Counted from the first letter of the stretch, positions 16,233-27,730 are shown. The stretch: 64,000 nt of DNA from Thermoanaerobacteraceae bacterium (GCA_030016635.1 JASEJQ010000001.1:10092-74091); one strand, 5' to 3'. The notes: generated by a model from the letters alone, not told the origin. Program-made: numbers and translations.

Positions 16233-16261
16233 TTGACGTACGTTTTAGGATACGTTATAAT
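16233..16261 (+). promoter_or_regulatory. Sigma-A promoter of the Phd/YoeB pair
   Basis: TTGACG (16233-16238), 17-base spacer, TATAAT (16256-16261), 20 bases before the antitoxin. GTACGTTTTAGGATACGT around the spacer is imperfectly palindromic and may be the operator. The stretch 16080-16230 holds nothing else I recognise. Confidence 0.8.
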
Positions 16262-16281
16262 AGTACAAGGAGATGAACTCT

Positions 16282-16539
16282 ATGAAGACCATACCTATTA
16301 CAGTAATGCGTCAAAATATTTACAAGATTTTAAAACAAACAATCAAATACGGAGAACCTATCCAGATAACTACAAAAGAAGGTAATGCTGTAGTAGTCTC
16401 TGAAGATGATTGGGAAGCTATACAGGAAACATTATATCTACTGTCTGTACCAAATTTAAGAGAGAGCATATTAGAAGCAGATAAAACCCCATTGGAAAAT
16501 TGGGGAAATGAAGAGGATTTGGGATGGGATATAAACTAA
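16282..16539 (+). CDS. Phd/YefM-family antitoxin
   Basis: 85 residues: MKTIPITVMRQNIYKILKQT start, PIQITTKEGNAVVVSEDDW core typical of Phd/YefM DNA-binding domains, then an acidic tail for toxin binding. ATG 16282 is chosen because AAGGAG abuts the in-frame ATG at 16273. It overlaps the toxin gene by 16 bases, implying coupled translation. Confidence 0.9.
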   Translation: MKTIPITVMRQNIYKILKQTIKYGEPIQITTKEGNAVVVSEDDWEAIQETLYLLSVPNLRESILEADKTPLENWGNEEDLGWDIN

Positions 16540-16787
16540 AATTTTCAAAATATGCGCTGAAAGATGCAAAAAAATTGGAAGCATGTGGTCTTGATAAAAA
16601 GGCTAAAGAAATACTGAAAATACTCAAGGAAAATCCCTACCAAAATCCACCACCATTTGAAAAATTAAAGGGAGACCTTCAAGGAAAAATGTCCCGCAGA
16701 ATCAATATACAACACAGAATTATTTATGAAGTATTAGAAGAAAAACATATTATAAAAATATACAGAATGTGGACTCATTATGACTGA
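16524..16787 (+). CDS. yoeB: YoeB/Txe-family toxin
   Basis: 87 residues: KFSKYALKDAKKLEACGL, PPPFEKLKGDLQGKMSRRI, then QHRIIYEVLEEKHIIKIYRM, ending WTHYD. These are the YoeB ribosome-dependent mRNA interferase hallmarks, with the catalytic Arg/His/Tyr at the C-terminus. Paired with the overlapping antitoxin upstream. Confidence 0.9.
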   Translation: MGYKLKFSKYALKDAKKLEACGLDKKAKEILKILKENPYQNPPPFEKLKGDLQGKMSRRINIQHRIIYEVLEEKHIIKIYRMWTHYD

Positions 16788-16824
16788 TTTGCTTTTCATT
16801 TTCAAGACGCTGTTTTCTTAAAAT

Positions 16825-16847
16825 GCCCGATCAATTCGGGCTTTTTT
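16825..16847 (+). terminator. Terminator of the Phd/YoeB operon
   Basis: Stem GCCCGA/TCGGGC with loop TCAAT, then TTTTTT. Confidence 0.85.
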
Positions 16848-16875
16848 ATGTCCTTTTTTGGGAGGAGGCTTACTT

Positions 16876-16959
16876 TTGCAAAGTGCGCTGTACTGTCCGC
16901 ATTGTCACGCAGATATAGATGTAATTTATGCTTTACAGCACCTTCTCGATATATTATAA
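16876..16959 (+). CDS. Possible 27-residue CxxC peptide
   Basis: TTG 16876 lies 8 bases after GGAGGAGG and opens MQSALYCPHCHADIDVIYAL, a single CPHC knuckle, ending at TAA 16957. It is very short with a rare start, so it may be a chance frame or the truncated front of a zinc-ribbon protein. Confidence 0.25.
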   Translation: MQSALYCPHCHADIDVIYALQHLLDIL

Positions 16960-17031
16960 TAGGGTATGTATTTTATATCTGAGGTGTATTTATTTATGGC
17001 AAACCGATGTGCAAAATCATTAAAATTTACT

Positions 17032-18700
<1,669 letters not shown>

Positions 18701-18784
18701 AAAATTTATGATATATTATGCAGCTTTTTATGCCATATCTGGAAAGTATTATACTGACGGCAAGATAAAAAATTTTTAGATACA

Positions 18785-18812
18785 AGCAGGAATTTGTAAA
18801 ATCATGTAGAAT
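18785..18812 (+). promoter_or_regulatory. Sigma-H promoter, distal, in the wzz leader
   Basis: GCAGGAATT, 11 bases, GTAGAAT, a full match to RNAGGAWWW-N11-RNNGAAT. A terminator at 18885 intervenes before wzz, so this promoter may make a short RNA of about 90 bases. Confidence 0.6.
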
Positions 18813-18839
18813 AAAGTTATATAGACAGAGAAGTTATTC

Positions 18840-18854
18840 TCATAATGATTCTCA
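18840..18854. promoter_or_regulatory. Fur/PerR-like box
   Basis: TCATAATGATTCTCA; the reverse complement TGAGAAT-C-ATTATGA differs from the 7-1-7 Fur consensus TGATAAT-N-ATTATCA at two positions. It lies just downstream of the distal sigma-H promoter. No Fur gene is in the window. Confidence 0.4.
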
Positions 18855-18884
18855 TGTCTTAAAAAGCACCCTATCCTAAGATAT

Positions 18885-18911
18885 GCCTACGTTCTGTAGG
18901 CAATTTTTTTT
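18885..18911 (+). terminator. Terminator upstream of wzz
   Basis: Stem GCCTAC/GTAGGC with loop GTTCT, then AATTTTTTTT. It lies between two sigma-H-type promoters and would end transcripts from the distal one. Confidence 0.8.
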
Positions 18912-18920
18912 GGCACTTTG

Positions 18921-18947
18921 AGAGGATAAAGCAGGTTTTTGTAGAAT
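18921..18947 (+). promoter_or_regulatory. Sigma-H promoter, proximal, of wzz
   Basis: AGAGGATAA, 11 bases, GTAGAAT, same spacing as the other four. The -10 ends 41 bases before the wzz ATG and after the leader terminator, so it is the likely main promoter of the wzz/ligase pair. Confidence 0.6.
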
Positions 18948-18988
18948 AGAAAATAAAGGGGCCAATAATAAACAAGGAGGACATGCAG

Positions 18989-20248
18989 ATGGAAGAAGAG
19001 ATTTCATTGAAGGAATTGATACAGACGCTGTGGAAGGGTAGATATTTAGTTATAGGTATCGCCATTGCAGCCATGATCATAAGCGGAGTCTTAAGTTTTT
19101 TTGTCATAAGCCCTACATATGAGGCCTCAGCCAGCCTTATGGCATCGCCCATAAACACCAATGTAAACCAGAATCAGCAGAATGCAAACAATATATCCGA
19201 ACTCCTAGACGCACTGACCACTACCCCTCAAATGAATGTGGAATCATACAAGACAATGATAAAAAGCCCCGAGGTGATAAATTCAGTCATTAAGGAATTA
19301 AACCTGGACCCTAAGAGGTATACCCTGCAGTCACTGACGGACAGCATTACGCTGGAGACTGTGCAGAATACCAACCTGATACTGATAAAGGTAAAGGATA
19401 AAAGTCCTCAAATGGCAGCAGATATAGCCAACTCTCTCAGCAAGAACTTTGTAAGTTTTGTAAACCAGAAGGTGAGTGAACAGGCATCAAAGACAGCCCA
19501 GGTGTTAAAGCAGCAGGAAGATGTGGAGGCACAGCGGCTGGATGAGGCCATGACGAAGCTTAAGGAGTTTCTCTCCCAGCCAAGGTCTGTGGATGAACTC
19601 CAGAGCGAGGTGACTGCAAAGATAACGCAGCTTACTGACTATAAGGGCAGGCTTTCAGAGGCACAAATAGAGGAAAAAGGCCTTGTGGCATCCCTCCAAA
19701 GTGCAAGGGAGCAACTAAAAGATACGCCGCAGACCATTAAGACTAACCAGGCAATAGATGGCGGGGGGGACGGTTCATTGATAAACCTTAATGGGCTTAC
19801 GATAAACGGAGAGGTGGCAAATCCAGCTTATTCCAATCTGTTAGACCAGATAAATCAATTGGAGGTACAGCTTTCCCAGGTAAGGGCGCAAAAGGCGGCC
19901 CTTCAGGAGAGCATCGACAGCGCCCAGAAGGAGCTGAACCAGTTGCAACTCGAGCTGGCAGAAAAGCAGTATCAGTATGATAAGATAAATAATGATGTTA
20001 CCATGGCTAAAAACAGTTATGAGGCACTCCAGCAGAAGTACCAGGAGACAAACATAGCCTCTTCATCGCAGATTGGAGAGGCCAGCATCATACAGGTGTC
20101 TTCAGCCATACCGCCTGAGGAGCCTGTATCACCAAGGAAGCTCTTAAATATAGCCATAGCAGCAGTGCTCGGCCTTATGATAGGCGTGTTTGCAGTATTC
20201 TTCATAGCCTACTGGAATTCCGAGCCTGATGCTGAGGGAGTGAAATAA
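18989..20248 (+). CDS. Wzz-type polysaccharide chain-length regulator
   Basis: 419-residue membrane protein of the polysaccharide co-polymerase family, controlling chain length or export of a surface polysaccharide. One membrane helix at about 20-42 (ISLKELIQTLWKGRYL before it) and one near 390-410 (PRKLLNIAIAAVLGLMIG) frame an external coiled coil (about 160-370) rich in Gln/Leu. It lacks the C-terminal tyrosine kinase. ATG 18989 has AAGGAGG eight bases upstream. The ligase gene begins at the base after its stop. Confidence 0.88.
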   Translation: MEEEISLKELIQTLWKGRYLVIGIAIAAMIISGVLSFFVISPTYEASASLMASPINTNVNQNQQNANNISELLDALTTTPQMNVESYKTMIKSPEVINSVIKELNLDPKRYTLQSLTDSITLETVQNTNLILIKVKDKSPQMAADIANSLSKNFVSFVNQKVSEQASKTAQVLKQQEDVEAQRLDEAMTKLKEFLSQPRSVDELQSEVTAKITQLTDYKGRLSEAQIEEKGLVASLQSAREQLKDTPQTIKTNQAIDGGGDGSLINLNGLTINGEVANPAYSNLLDQINQLEVQLSQVRAQKAALQESIDSAQKELNQLQLELAEKQYQYDKINNDVTMAKNSYEALQQKYQETNIASSSQIGEASIIQVSSAIPPEEPVSPRKLLNIAIAAVLGLMIGVFAVFFIAYWNSEPDAEGVK

Positions 20249-23200
20249 ATGGCAGGTCCAAAAGCGGATAAGAAAAACATCAAGAAAAAACCAGATAAAA
20301 GAGAGAGGATAAAAAGGACTTACAATGCGGCGCCGCTGCACTGGATAGTGGTTGCAGGCATTATATCAGTCCTGATCCTATCACCGTTTTTCCGCGGACT
20401 TTACTTCGACTATGAGCTTTTATACTTTCAGATAGCAGTCGGCGTATTGTTCCTCATATATTCCGTAAAAAAATATTTAGACGGTGCTGTCCTCTTTAAG
20501 GATACAGCCGTCCTTTTTGGACTCATACTTACACTATGCTATCTTATCTCCTTTGTATTTGCGGCGGACTACAGGCTGGCCTTCGGTACTGTCCTGAAGT
20601 ACCTCACCTATGCCTTCCTGATGATGATGGCTGCCGGAGAGATAAAGGACAAGAGGGACATATATATAGTCCTCAATGGCATCATAATAGCAGGCGTAGC
20701 TGTGGCCATAGCCGGAATAGGTTCTGCGGCAGGCACGTTTGACATAGACGGAGGTTTTGTGGGTGGCAGGATAAACTCCACACTGCAGTATCCCAACACC
20801 CTGGCCTCCCTAATGATGGCCGTCTACTTTATAGCAGTAGCTCTTATGGGCAGGACTGATAAATTCTATATGAGGATCATCTATGCCGGTGCTGCCTATA
20901 CCCTTTTCCACACATTCATATTTACGTATTCCAGAGGGGCATGGGTAATGTTTCCTGTCCTTGCCCTCCTGTTCGTAATACTTTCAAAGGACAGGTGGCT
21001 GGAGACGCTCATAAACGGTATCCTTACTGTGGCACCCATAGTCCTCACACTGCAGGGCTTCGGCAGTGCCATAGCGGCAGACCCTCCAGCAGGGGTATGG
21101 AGATGGTTTTTTATCGGCCTTATAGCCTCCTTAGTCCTTGGCCTTCTCGCATATATAATTGACAGGTTTGCAGAAAGGGTAGACAGGAGGAAGGCTGTGG
21201 CTGCCTTCGCTATACTCTTAATAGCGGCATGTATAGCAGGCTATATAGCCCTAACCTCCACAACTCCCCTCACCTATGTCAATGACACAGAGAAGGATAC
21301 CTGGCAGCAGGTGATAAGGTATGTGGATGTAAAACCCGACACAGGATACACCCTGGAGGTAAAGGTACAGTCTGAGAACAGGTCAGATAAACCATGGGCC
21401 TATCAGATACTCATACAGAGTATAGACAACATGGGTGTGTCAAAGGATATCACGGCATACAACCCTAAGTCAGAGAGTGGCACTGCCGCTATAGATTTCA
21501 AGACATATCCTGAGACGCAGAGGGTCAGGATATACTTCAGGAATCTCTATGCGGGTACATCCGTGACATTCAGTGAGGCTGTCCTCAGAGATGGGGGACA
21601 AGAAACTATAATACCGCTAAGATATAGATATATCCCGGAGAGTCTGGTAACGAGGATGCAGGACATCACGTTGTCCACCCAGAGCTCATCGGAGAGGCTG
21701 ATATTTTACAGGGACGCCTTTAAGATGTTCAAGGCCAGCCCTGTATTCGGCTTTGGCGGTGGGGGATGGCAGGCAGCATACTTTGCCTTCCAGTCATATA
21801 CCTACTGGACCACTCAGGCACACAACTACTTTGCACAGGTGATGGTGGAGACGGGCATACTGGGATTGGCTGCACTGGCAGGTTTGCTCTTAAGCCTCCT
21901 GTATGTTTCATACAGGATATGGAAAGGCACAGAGGATGTGTATACCTTCCTTGCACCTTTTATGGCTGTGCTCTCCCTATATGCCCACTCAGCCATGGAC
22001 TTTGACCTCTCCTTATCCGCCATGAGCTTTATCCTCTGGACTCTCATGGGGGTCATACTGGCAGAGGGCAGGATATATAGCATTGACATGGGAAAGATGA
22101 AGTTGGGGATAAACTTTAGGCCGGGATACGGCATAGTGCTCTCTGTAATAATGGCGATAGTCTCATCAAGCCTCTCTTATGCCATATCCTCAGCCCTTAA
22201 GGGATCAGATGAAGCCAAGAGGGGAGACCTGGATAAGGCCATATATTACTATTCCAAAGCAGTGACCTTTGACAGATTAAGCCCGGACTACAGGGCAGAC
22301 TACAGTAAAATACTGATGACAGCGGGTGACAGTGAAAAGGATAAGGAAAAGATAGACATGGCAAAGGGTATGATAGAGTCAGCAGTGGTGCTGGCAAGGT
22401 ATGACTCGTCCCTTTATGCCCAGCTCACAGCCTTTTATCTAAGCCGCGGCATGATAGATGATGGTTTAAAAGCCATAGAAAAGTCTGTAGAGGTGCAGCC
22501 GTACAGGCCGCAGAACTATATCCAGAAGGCAGACGCTTACTATAAGGTGGGTATGGCTTACCTCAATGAGGATAAAAAGGATGAGGCAAAGAAATACTTT
22601 GAGGTAGTCTCAAACCTGAGGGAAGAGATACAGAAGGCAAACAAAAAAGCCTTAAGGCCCATGGATCTCCTGCCTGAGACAGTGAACTATATAGAGAGGG
22701 CAGACTATGTCTTAGCCAATATAGACAGCAGGGGGGCTGCCTTGATGGCTGACAGGATACTTTTAAACTCAAGGTTTGATATAGATATCAATAATGATAA
22801 TACACCGGACTTCTGGAGGGTGGCCCAGGGCAAGGACTCCAACCTTACGGCAGATTTTAAAGATGGCCAGGCAGTGATAAAGAACAGCGGCACTGGCGAG
22901 GGTTTCCTCATAAGGGGTAGCCTCACCCTGGAGCCTGACACAAAATATGCGCTGGTCTTTCTGGCGAAGGGCACAGTAAACCCCGCAGCCTTTGAGGTCT
23001 TTGTGCTCTCTCCCTCAGGACAGAATGTACAGTTCAATGCCAACAATATACAGCTTGCCGATAAAACTCAGGTATATAATTATGAGTTTACGACCACAGG
23101 CGATATTAAACCGGGCAACCAGTATATACGTTTTGACCACAACGGTAATGACCCCGGTGAGATCGACATATCCAGTGTGATGCTTATAAAGCTTGACTGA
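20249..23200 (+). CDS. O-antigen ligase/polymerase-like membrane protein with TPR tail
   Basis: 983 residues. About a dozen membrane helices occupy roughly 30-335 and 540-680, with the Wzy_C/WaaL-type motif near 500-550 (FGFGGGGWQAAYF, TQAHNYFAQVMVETG) in the large external loop region. TPR-like repeats follow at about 650-830, then a beta-rich carbohydrate-binding-like domain at about 840-983. It probably polymerises or transfers a surface glycan, with Wzz setting its length. An extra beta domain is inserted at about 355-450. The coding start is contiguous with the wzz stop. Confidence 0.85.
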   Translation: MAGPKADKKNIKKKPDKRERIKRTYNAAPLHWIVVAGIISVLILSPFFRGLYFDYELLYFQIAVGVLFLIYSVKKYLDGAVLFKDTAVLFGLILTLCYLISFVFAADYRLAFGTVLKYLTYAFLMMMAAGEIKDKRDIYIVLNGIIIAGVAVAIAGIGSAAGTFDIDGGFVGGRINSTLQYPNTLASLMMAVYFIAVALMGRTDKFYMRIIYAGAAYTLFHTFIFTYSRGAWVMFPVLALLFVILSKDRWLETLINGILTVAPIVLTLQGFGSAIAADPPAGVWRWFFIGLIASLVLGLLAYIIDRFAERVDRRKAVAAFAILLIAACIAGYIALTSTTPLTYVNDTEKDTWQQVIRYVDVKPDTGYTLEVKVQSENRSDKPWAYQILIQSIDNMGVSKDITAYNPKSESGTAAIDFKTYPETQRVRIYFRNLYAGTSVTFSEAVLRDGGQETIIPLRYRYIPESLVTRMQDITLSTQSSSERLIFYRDAFKMFKASPVFGFGGGGWQAAYFAFQSYTYWTTQAHNYFAQVMVETGILGLAALAGLLLSLLYVSYRIWKGTEDVYTFLAPFMAVLSLYAHSAMDFDLSLSAMSFILWTLMGVILAEGRIYSIDMGKMKLGINFRPGYGIVLSVIMAIVSSSLSYAISSALKGSDEAKRGDLDKAIYYYSKAVTFDRLSPDYRADYSKILMTAGDSEKDKEKIDMAKGMIESAVVLARYDSSLYAQLTAFYLSRGMIDDGLKAIEKSVEVQPYRPQNYIQKADAYYKVGMAYLNEDKKDEAKKYFEVVSNLREEIQKANKKALRPMDLLPETVNYIERADYVLANIDSRGAALMADRILLNSRFDIDINNDNTPDFWRVAQGKDSNLTADFKDGQAVIKNSGTGEGFLIRGSLTLEPDTKYALVFLAKGTVNPAAFEVFVLSPSGQNVQFNANNIQLADKTQVYNYEFTTTGDIKPGNQYIRFDHNGNDPGEIDISSVMLIKLD

Positions 23201-23225
23201 CCTCCAGACGGAGGTCTTTTATTTT
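23199..23225 (+). terminator. Terminator of the wzz/ligase operon
   Basis: Stem GACCTCC/GGAGGTC with loop AGAC starting inside the ligase TGA stop, then TTTTATTTT. Confidence 0.85.
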
Positions 23226-23301
23226 ATAGATGTGAAATACAGTAATAAAAGCATTATTGAAATAAAAAATAATTTCTTAAAACTATTTTTTTAATTTTCT
23301 T

Positions 23302-23328
23302 GCAGGACATATTATTTAAGCGTCGAAT
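23302..23328 (+). promoter_or_regulatory. Sigma-H promoter of the SLH subtilase
   Basis: GCAGGACAT, 11 bases, GTCGAAT, one W mismatch to the sigma-H consensus. It lies about 90 bases before the subtilase ATG. A TATAAT near 23392 may be a second, sigma-A start, without a clear -35. Confidence 0.6.
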
Positions 23329-23419
23329 ATATACGTAAATATGTTAGATAAGGGGATGATTGGAAATGACATAGTTTCAGTTATTCAAAATTATAATAAA
23401 AAATTTAGAGGGGGATAAT

Positions 23420-26400
23420 ATGGCTAAAAAGTTGCTCTCCTTAATCATGGTATTACTACTGGGTATAAACTGCTTTTATGCAACCGTATTTGCTGAAGGT
23501 CCGGATGATGAGGCCGCTTATGCTGAAGAAGAGGCAGTAAGCAAACCTCTGGCTAATCCTGACGGATTAAGCATCAAGGCACAGACTTTATCCAGGCAGA
23601 GTGAAAGCAGGTTAAACCTTGTAATTTTATCTGACGGCAGAGATATAACCGCACAGCTTAAGAAAATTGGTGCCGTAAATATCAAGAAAAAGTCTGATAT
23701 GGTATACTCTGCTACTCTGGCAAGGTCTAAGGTAATGAACCTCTTGAAGGTAAATGGAATAAAAGACTTTGGGCTTGATAAGGTATATACCTTAGACCCA
23801 AAGGAAAGGGTTGGCTTAAGCAGGCCTGTAGATGAGTATAAGCCAAACCTCGAGACTACCCTTGATGATACTCAGGCAGATTTGTTCAACAAGGAATTCG
23901 GTGATGGGACCGGTACAGTAATAGCAATAATAGACACCGGCGTTGACCCGGGGCATGAGATGCTTCAGTGGACTACAAATAAGGACATAAAGATAATTGA
24001 CTGGCAGGATTTCAGTTATGAAGGAGACCTGGCCCTGAATACCAGAGTAACAGTCCAGAGTTCGGTATATGGCGAGGTATACAGTGAGGTCTACAATTAT
24101 GTTTACCTTCCGGATGACGGTATAAATCTCGCCCTGCCCGATGATATACCTGCTGGTACTGAGCTTTATGTGGGTAAGTTAGAGGAAGAAATATTACCAA
24201 ATGAAGTACTCTTTGGATATAGGCCTGGCCCAAATACCGGCTTTGACTTCAACCTTGATGGGGATAAGACAGACAGCTATTATGTTGCTGCAGCAGATAA
24301 AGACGGTGATGGTGAACCTGATCATGTGTATGTAGATACAAACCTTAATGATGCCTTTACTGATGAGGAACCGCTTATCCCATACAGGGACGGGGTGAAA
24401 GAGAATAAGAGGATAATGGCCCATTTCCCTGAAGGAGAGGAAGGGGCTAAGGTCAACTTTGTGCTTACCGGTATATGGCCCGATGAGGATGTGGTATGGG
24501 TAAACCTCGGCTTTGATGGGGGCTCCCATGGCACCCATGTATCCGGTATTGCGGCAGGGAACGGCACATTAAAAGGAGTTGCCCCAGGTGCCAAAATTAT
24601 GGCCTTGAAGGTGCTGGGAAGTAATGTCGGCGGTGCTACCTCCAGCATAATGGCAGCTATGGAATATGCAGCAGAGCACGGCGCTGATGTCATAAATATG
24701 AGCCTTGGCGCAACCACGGATATAAATGACGGCAACAGCCCGGATTCACTCCTTGCCAATGAATTATCCAGGGAATATGGTGTGGTATTTGCCATATCGG
24801 CAGGCAATGAGGGGCCTGGTATAAATACTATAGGCTCACCCGGCGACAGTACAATGGCAGTGACCTCGGGTGCATATATCAATAAAGACACATGGGAGGA
24901 ATATGGGGATAACAGTGTACCCGAAGACACTGAGGGATTATGGTGGTTTTCGTCCATAGGGCCGAGGGAAGACGGTATGATTAAACCGACAATTATTACC
25001 CCTGGTTCGGCAGTATCCAGCGTGCCGGAATGGGATGTATGGAGCGGCAGCGAATACAGAGGACCCTATGACCTCTATCAGGGGACAAGCATGGCATCGC
25101 CTCAGACTGCCGGTCTTGTTGCACTCCTCAACGGAGCAGCCAGAAAAGAGGGCCTAATAGATGAAGGCGAGCACCTTGACCCTGTGCTGGTTCAGCAGGC
25201 ATTGAAGTACTCAGCAAGAAAACTGGACGGGTATAATGCAGCAGAACAAGGAGGTGGCCTGGCCCAGGTCGTCGACGCCTATGAATACATCAAGGAACAT
25301 ATATCAGATACGACGATTGACGACCTTACCATTACAACAGACTGCATAGAGAGGATACCGGAGACCCACGGCATATACGTTAGGAATGAACCGCTTCAGA
25401 ACAGATATAAAGTAAGCATTACCAATAATGGTGATACTACTGCATCCCTCAACATTTCAGAAGGGGCAGACTGGATAAGCCTATCCAGGAAGGTTATAAA
25501 TGTTGTTCCCGGCCAGACAGGGAGCTTTACAGTATATATTGATAAAAACAAGTTAAATAAAGGATTTAACAGTGAAATAATCACACTGGACGACAGTGCG
25601 ACGGGTCTTGTTGATGCTGAAGTGCCGGTGAATATAGTTGTACCTGATGAACTGGATATAGCCAATAATTATTCATCCAGTAAAGACGGCACTGTCGTAG
25701 CGTCCAAGTATAACAGGTATTTCTACAGGGTGCCTGATGGGACGGCAAAGCTTACTGTATCATTGGAAGGCATTGAGAAGGATGGAACTGTCCCGTCGCT
25801 GAGGCCTGTGATATTCAACCCCTATGGTATGTGTATAGACCCGGATGACAGGACGTATACCACGAAAGAAAATCCGAGAGTGTATGAGGTCGACAATCCA
25901 TTGCCAGGAGTCTGGGAAGTAGATGTATATGGAAACTTCAGGTCAGAATTGTCTCAGAATGATTATTCACTTGACGTGAAACTTTCCGGCATAATACCAA
26001 AGCCGGACGCCTGGGACGTGGAGAGATCAGTAGGCACAACCGTGACATCTAACTTCCAGCTTACCAACCTTACAGATGATGCCAAAAATGTTAGAGTATC
26101 GGGGACGGGCCTGGTTGATTTGAACACGCCATCAAAGACCGTCACCAAGACTCTGGACCTGAAGAATGATAATCTGTATGATGATGACTATATTGAAGAA
26201 GTTACCATTACCCCTGATAATCCCAACTTCATATTTGAAGTGTCGATAGGAAATACCTCTGATCCCGGAGCAGACCTTGACCTGTATCTGTTCAGATGGA
26301 CTGAAGAAGGGTACAGCCTTGTTGCATATGAGGCTGACGGCGATTCTAATGAGAGCGTCAAGTTAAAAGCACTTGCACCTGGTGATTATCTCGTATTTGT

Positions 26401-27721
26401 GGATAGCTTTGCTATACCAGAGGGTGTAACCACTTTTGACTATACTACCAGGATATTGAATGCTGACAGTGCTGTGAAGGGAAGCACCATAACAATAGCC
26501 AATGGGGAGCTCTCAATAAACAAAGGTGCTACCGCAGACTTTAAAGCGACCTTAACAGTACCCACAACACAGTCTGACTATACTGGCCTTCTCCTTGTAA
26601 ATGACAGCGAAGGCAACCAGCTTACCAAGGTTGGCGTAAATGTTAAGGCATTGCCGGCTACTTCAGGTGGTGGTTCTTCCGGCGGCAGTTCATCAGGTGG
26701 AGGGTCTTCTAGTGGCAGTTCTTCCGGAGGGACAACCGGCGGGACAGGACAGCAGCCTGCCGCAAATGTTATTAAAAAGACTGTCGGCTGGGAAGGAGGC
26801 ATTGTATCTACAACAGATAACGCTATGTCCATTGATATACCTGAGGATGCATTTACCGGGAATGTAAACATTGAGGTAGGTGTCATTGAGCCTGCGAATG
26901 TCAAGGTCAATGATGCCGCTTTAAGAATCATAGGGAAGGTATATGAAATAAAAGCGGATGCGGGGCTTAAGAAGCCTGTGACATTAAAACTCAAGTATGA
27001 CAGGAAGGGATTAAACTCCATCAGTCCTAAATTCCTTGCTGTCTATACACTAAATGAGTCGGACGGTAAATGGAATGTCGTCGGAGGGAAGGTAGATGAG
27101 GCTTCGGATACAGTATCAGTAAACCTGAACCATTTCAGCAGGTATGCCTTAATGATAAAGGAGGTCAGCTTCAATGACCTTAATGGGCATTGGGCAGAGG
27201 AAGATATTAAGGTACTCGCATCCAGAAATATAATAAGCGGTTACCCTGACGGCAGTTTTAAACCTGAAAATAGTGTCACAAGAGCAGAATTTGCAAAGAT
27301 GATTGTATCGGCACTGAACGGTGGCATATATACTCCGCAAGCACCTTCATTTGGGGATGTAAAGCCTTCTGATTGGTTCTATCCTTATGTGGAGACAGCA
27401 AAGCAGCTTGGCATTGTAAACGGCTTTAACGGTAGATTTGACCCCAATGGGCTGATCACAAGGCAGGAGATGACTGCCATGGTGATACGGGCAATGCAGC
27501 AGAATAAAGAAGAAAAGTATTTCCCAACAGCAGATACCTCATTAAAATTCAAAGATAGCAGCAACATAGCTGATTGGGCTAAGGAGTCAGTATCAGTAGG
27601 CCTGGAAAAAGGCATTATCACCGGACTGGATGGTGAGACATTTGCTCCCGAGGCAAAGGCTACAAGGGCACAGGCAGCGGTTATGATAATGAGGTTATTA
27701 AAAAGCCTTGATATGATATAA
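23420..27721 (+). CDS. Giant S8 subtilisin-like protease with three SLH domains
   Basis: 1433-residue secreted, wall-bound serine protease. Signal peptide at 1-25; propeptide-like region to about 150; catalytic Asp in IAIIDTGVDPGHE (about 175), His in HGTHVSGIAAG (about 370), Ser in GTSMASPQTAGL (about 560). Nearly 200 residues are inserted between Asp and His, rich in acidic DxDxDG-like calcium sites. Beta domains with a PPC-like fold follow, then a Gly/Ser linker (about 1080-1110), a ZU5-like domain, and SLH repeats at about 1250-1300, 1315-1362 and 1380-1428. ATG 23420 follows AGAGGGGG. It may process or shed S-layer proteins. Confidence 0.93.
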   Translation: MAKKLLSLIMVLLLGINCFYATVFAEGPDDEAAYAEEEAVSKPLANPDGLSIKAQTLSRQSESRLNLVILSDGRDITAQLKKIGAVNIKKKSDMVYSATLARSKVMNLLKVNGIKDFGLDKVYTLDPKERVGLSRPVDEYKPNLETTLDDTQADLFNKEFGDGTGTVIAIIDTGVDPGHEMLQWTTNKDIKIIDWQDFSYEGDLALNTRVTVQSSVYGEVYSEVYNYVYLPDDGINLALPDDIPAGTELYVGKLEEEILPNEVLFGYRPGPNTGFDFNLDGDKTDSYYVAAADKDGDGEPDHVYVDTNLNDAFTDEEPLIPYRDGVKENKRIMAHFPEGEEGAKVNFVLTGIWPDEDVVWVNLGFDGGSHGTHVSGIAAGNGTLKGVAPGAKIMALKVLGSNVGGATSSIMAAMEYAAEHGADVINMSLGATTDINDGNSPDSLLANELSREYGVVFAISAGNEGPGINTIGSPGDSTMAVTSGAYINKDTWEEYGDNSVPEDTEGLWWFSSIGPREDGMIKPTIITPGSAVSSVPEWDVWSGSEYRGPYDLYQGTSMASPQTAGLVALLNGAARKEGLIDEGEHLDPVLVQQALKYSARKLDGYNAAEQGGGLAQVVDAYEYIKEHISDTTIDDLTITTDCIERIPETHGIYVRNEPLQNRYKVSITNNGDTTASLNISEGADWISLSRKVINVVPGQTGSFTVYIDKNKLNKGFNSEIITLDDSATGLVDAEVPVNIVVPDELDIANNYSSSKDGTVVASKYNRYFYRVPDGTAKLTVSLEGIEKDGTVPSLRPVIFNPYGMCIDPDDRTYTTKENPRVYEVDNPLPGVWEVDVYGNFRSELSQNDYSLDVKLSGIIPKPDAWDVERSVGTTVTSNFQLTNLTDDAKNVRVSGTGLVDLNTPSKTVTKTLDLKNDNLYDDDYIEEVTITPDNPNFIFEVSIGNTSDPGADLDLYLFRWTEEGYSLVAYEADGDSNESVKLKALAPGDYLVFVDSFAIPEGVTTFDYTTRILNADSAVKGSTITIANGELSINKGATADFKATLTVPTTQSDYTGLLLVNDSEGNQLTKVGVNVKALPATSGGGSSGGSSSGGGSSSGSSSGGTTGGTGQQPAANVIKKTVGWEGGIVSTTDNAMSIDIPEDAFTGNVNIEVGVIEPANVKVNDAALRIIGKVYEIKADAGLKKPVTLKLKYDRKGLNSISPKFLAVYTLNESDGKWNVVGGKVDEASDTVSVNLNHFSRYALMIKEVSFNDLNGHWAEEDIKVLASRNIISGYPDGSFKPENSVTRAEFAKMIVSALNGGIYTPQAPSFGDVKPSDWFYPYVETAKQLGIVNGFNGRFDPNGLITRQEMTAMVIRAMQQNKEEKYFPTADTSLKFKDSSNIADWAKESVSVGLEKGIITGLDGETFAPEAKATRAQAAVMIMRLLKSLDMI

Positions 27722-27730
27722 ACTTGTTTT

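Noticed and set aside
26640-27021. Frames through the Gly/Ser linker of the subtilase
   Set aside because: Low-complexity artefact of the linker repeats.
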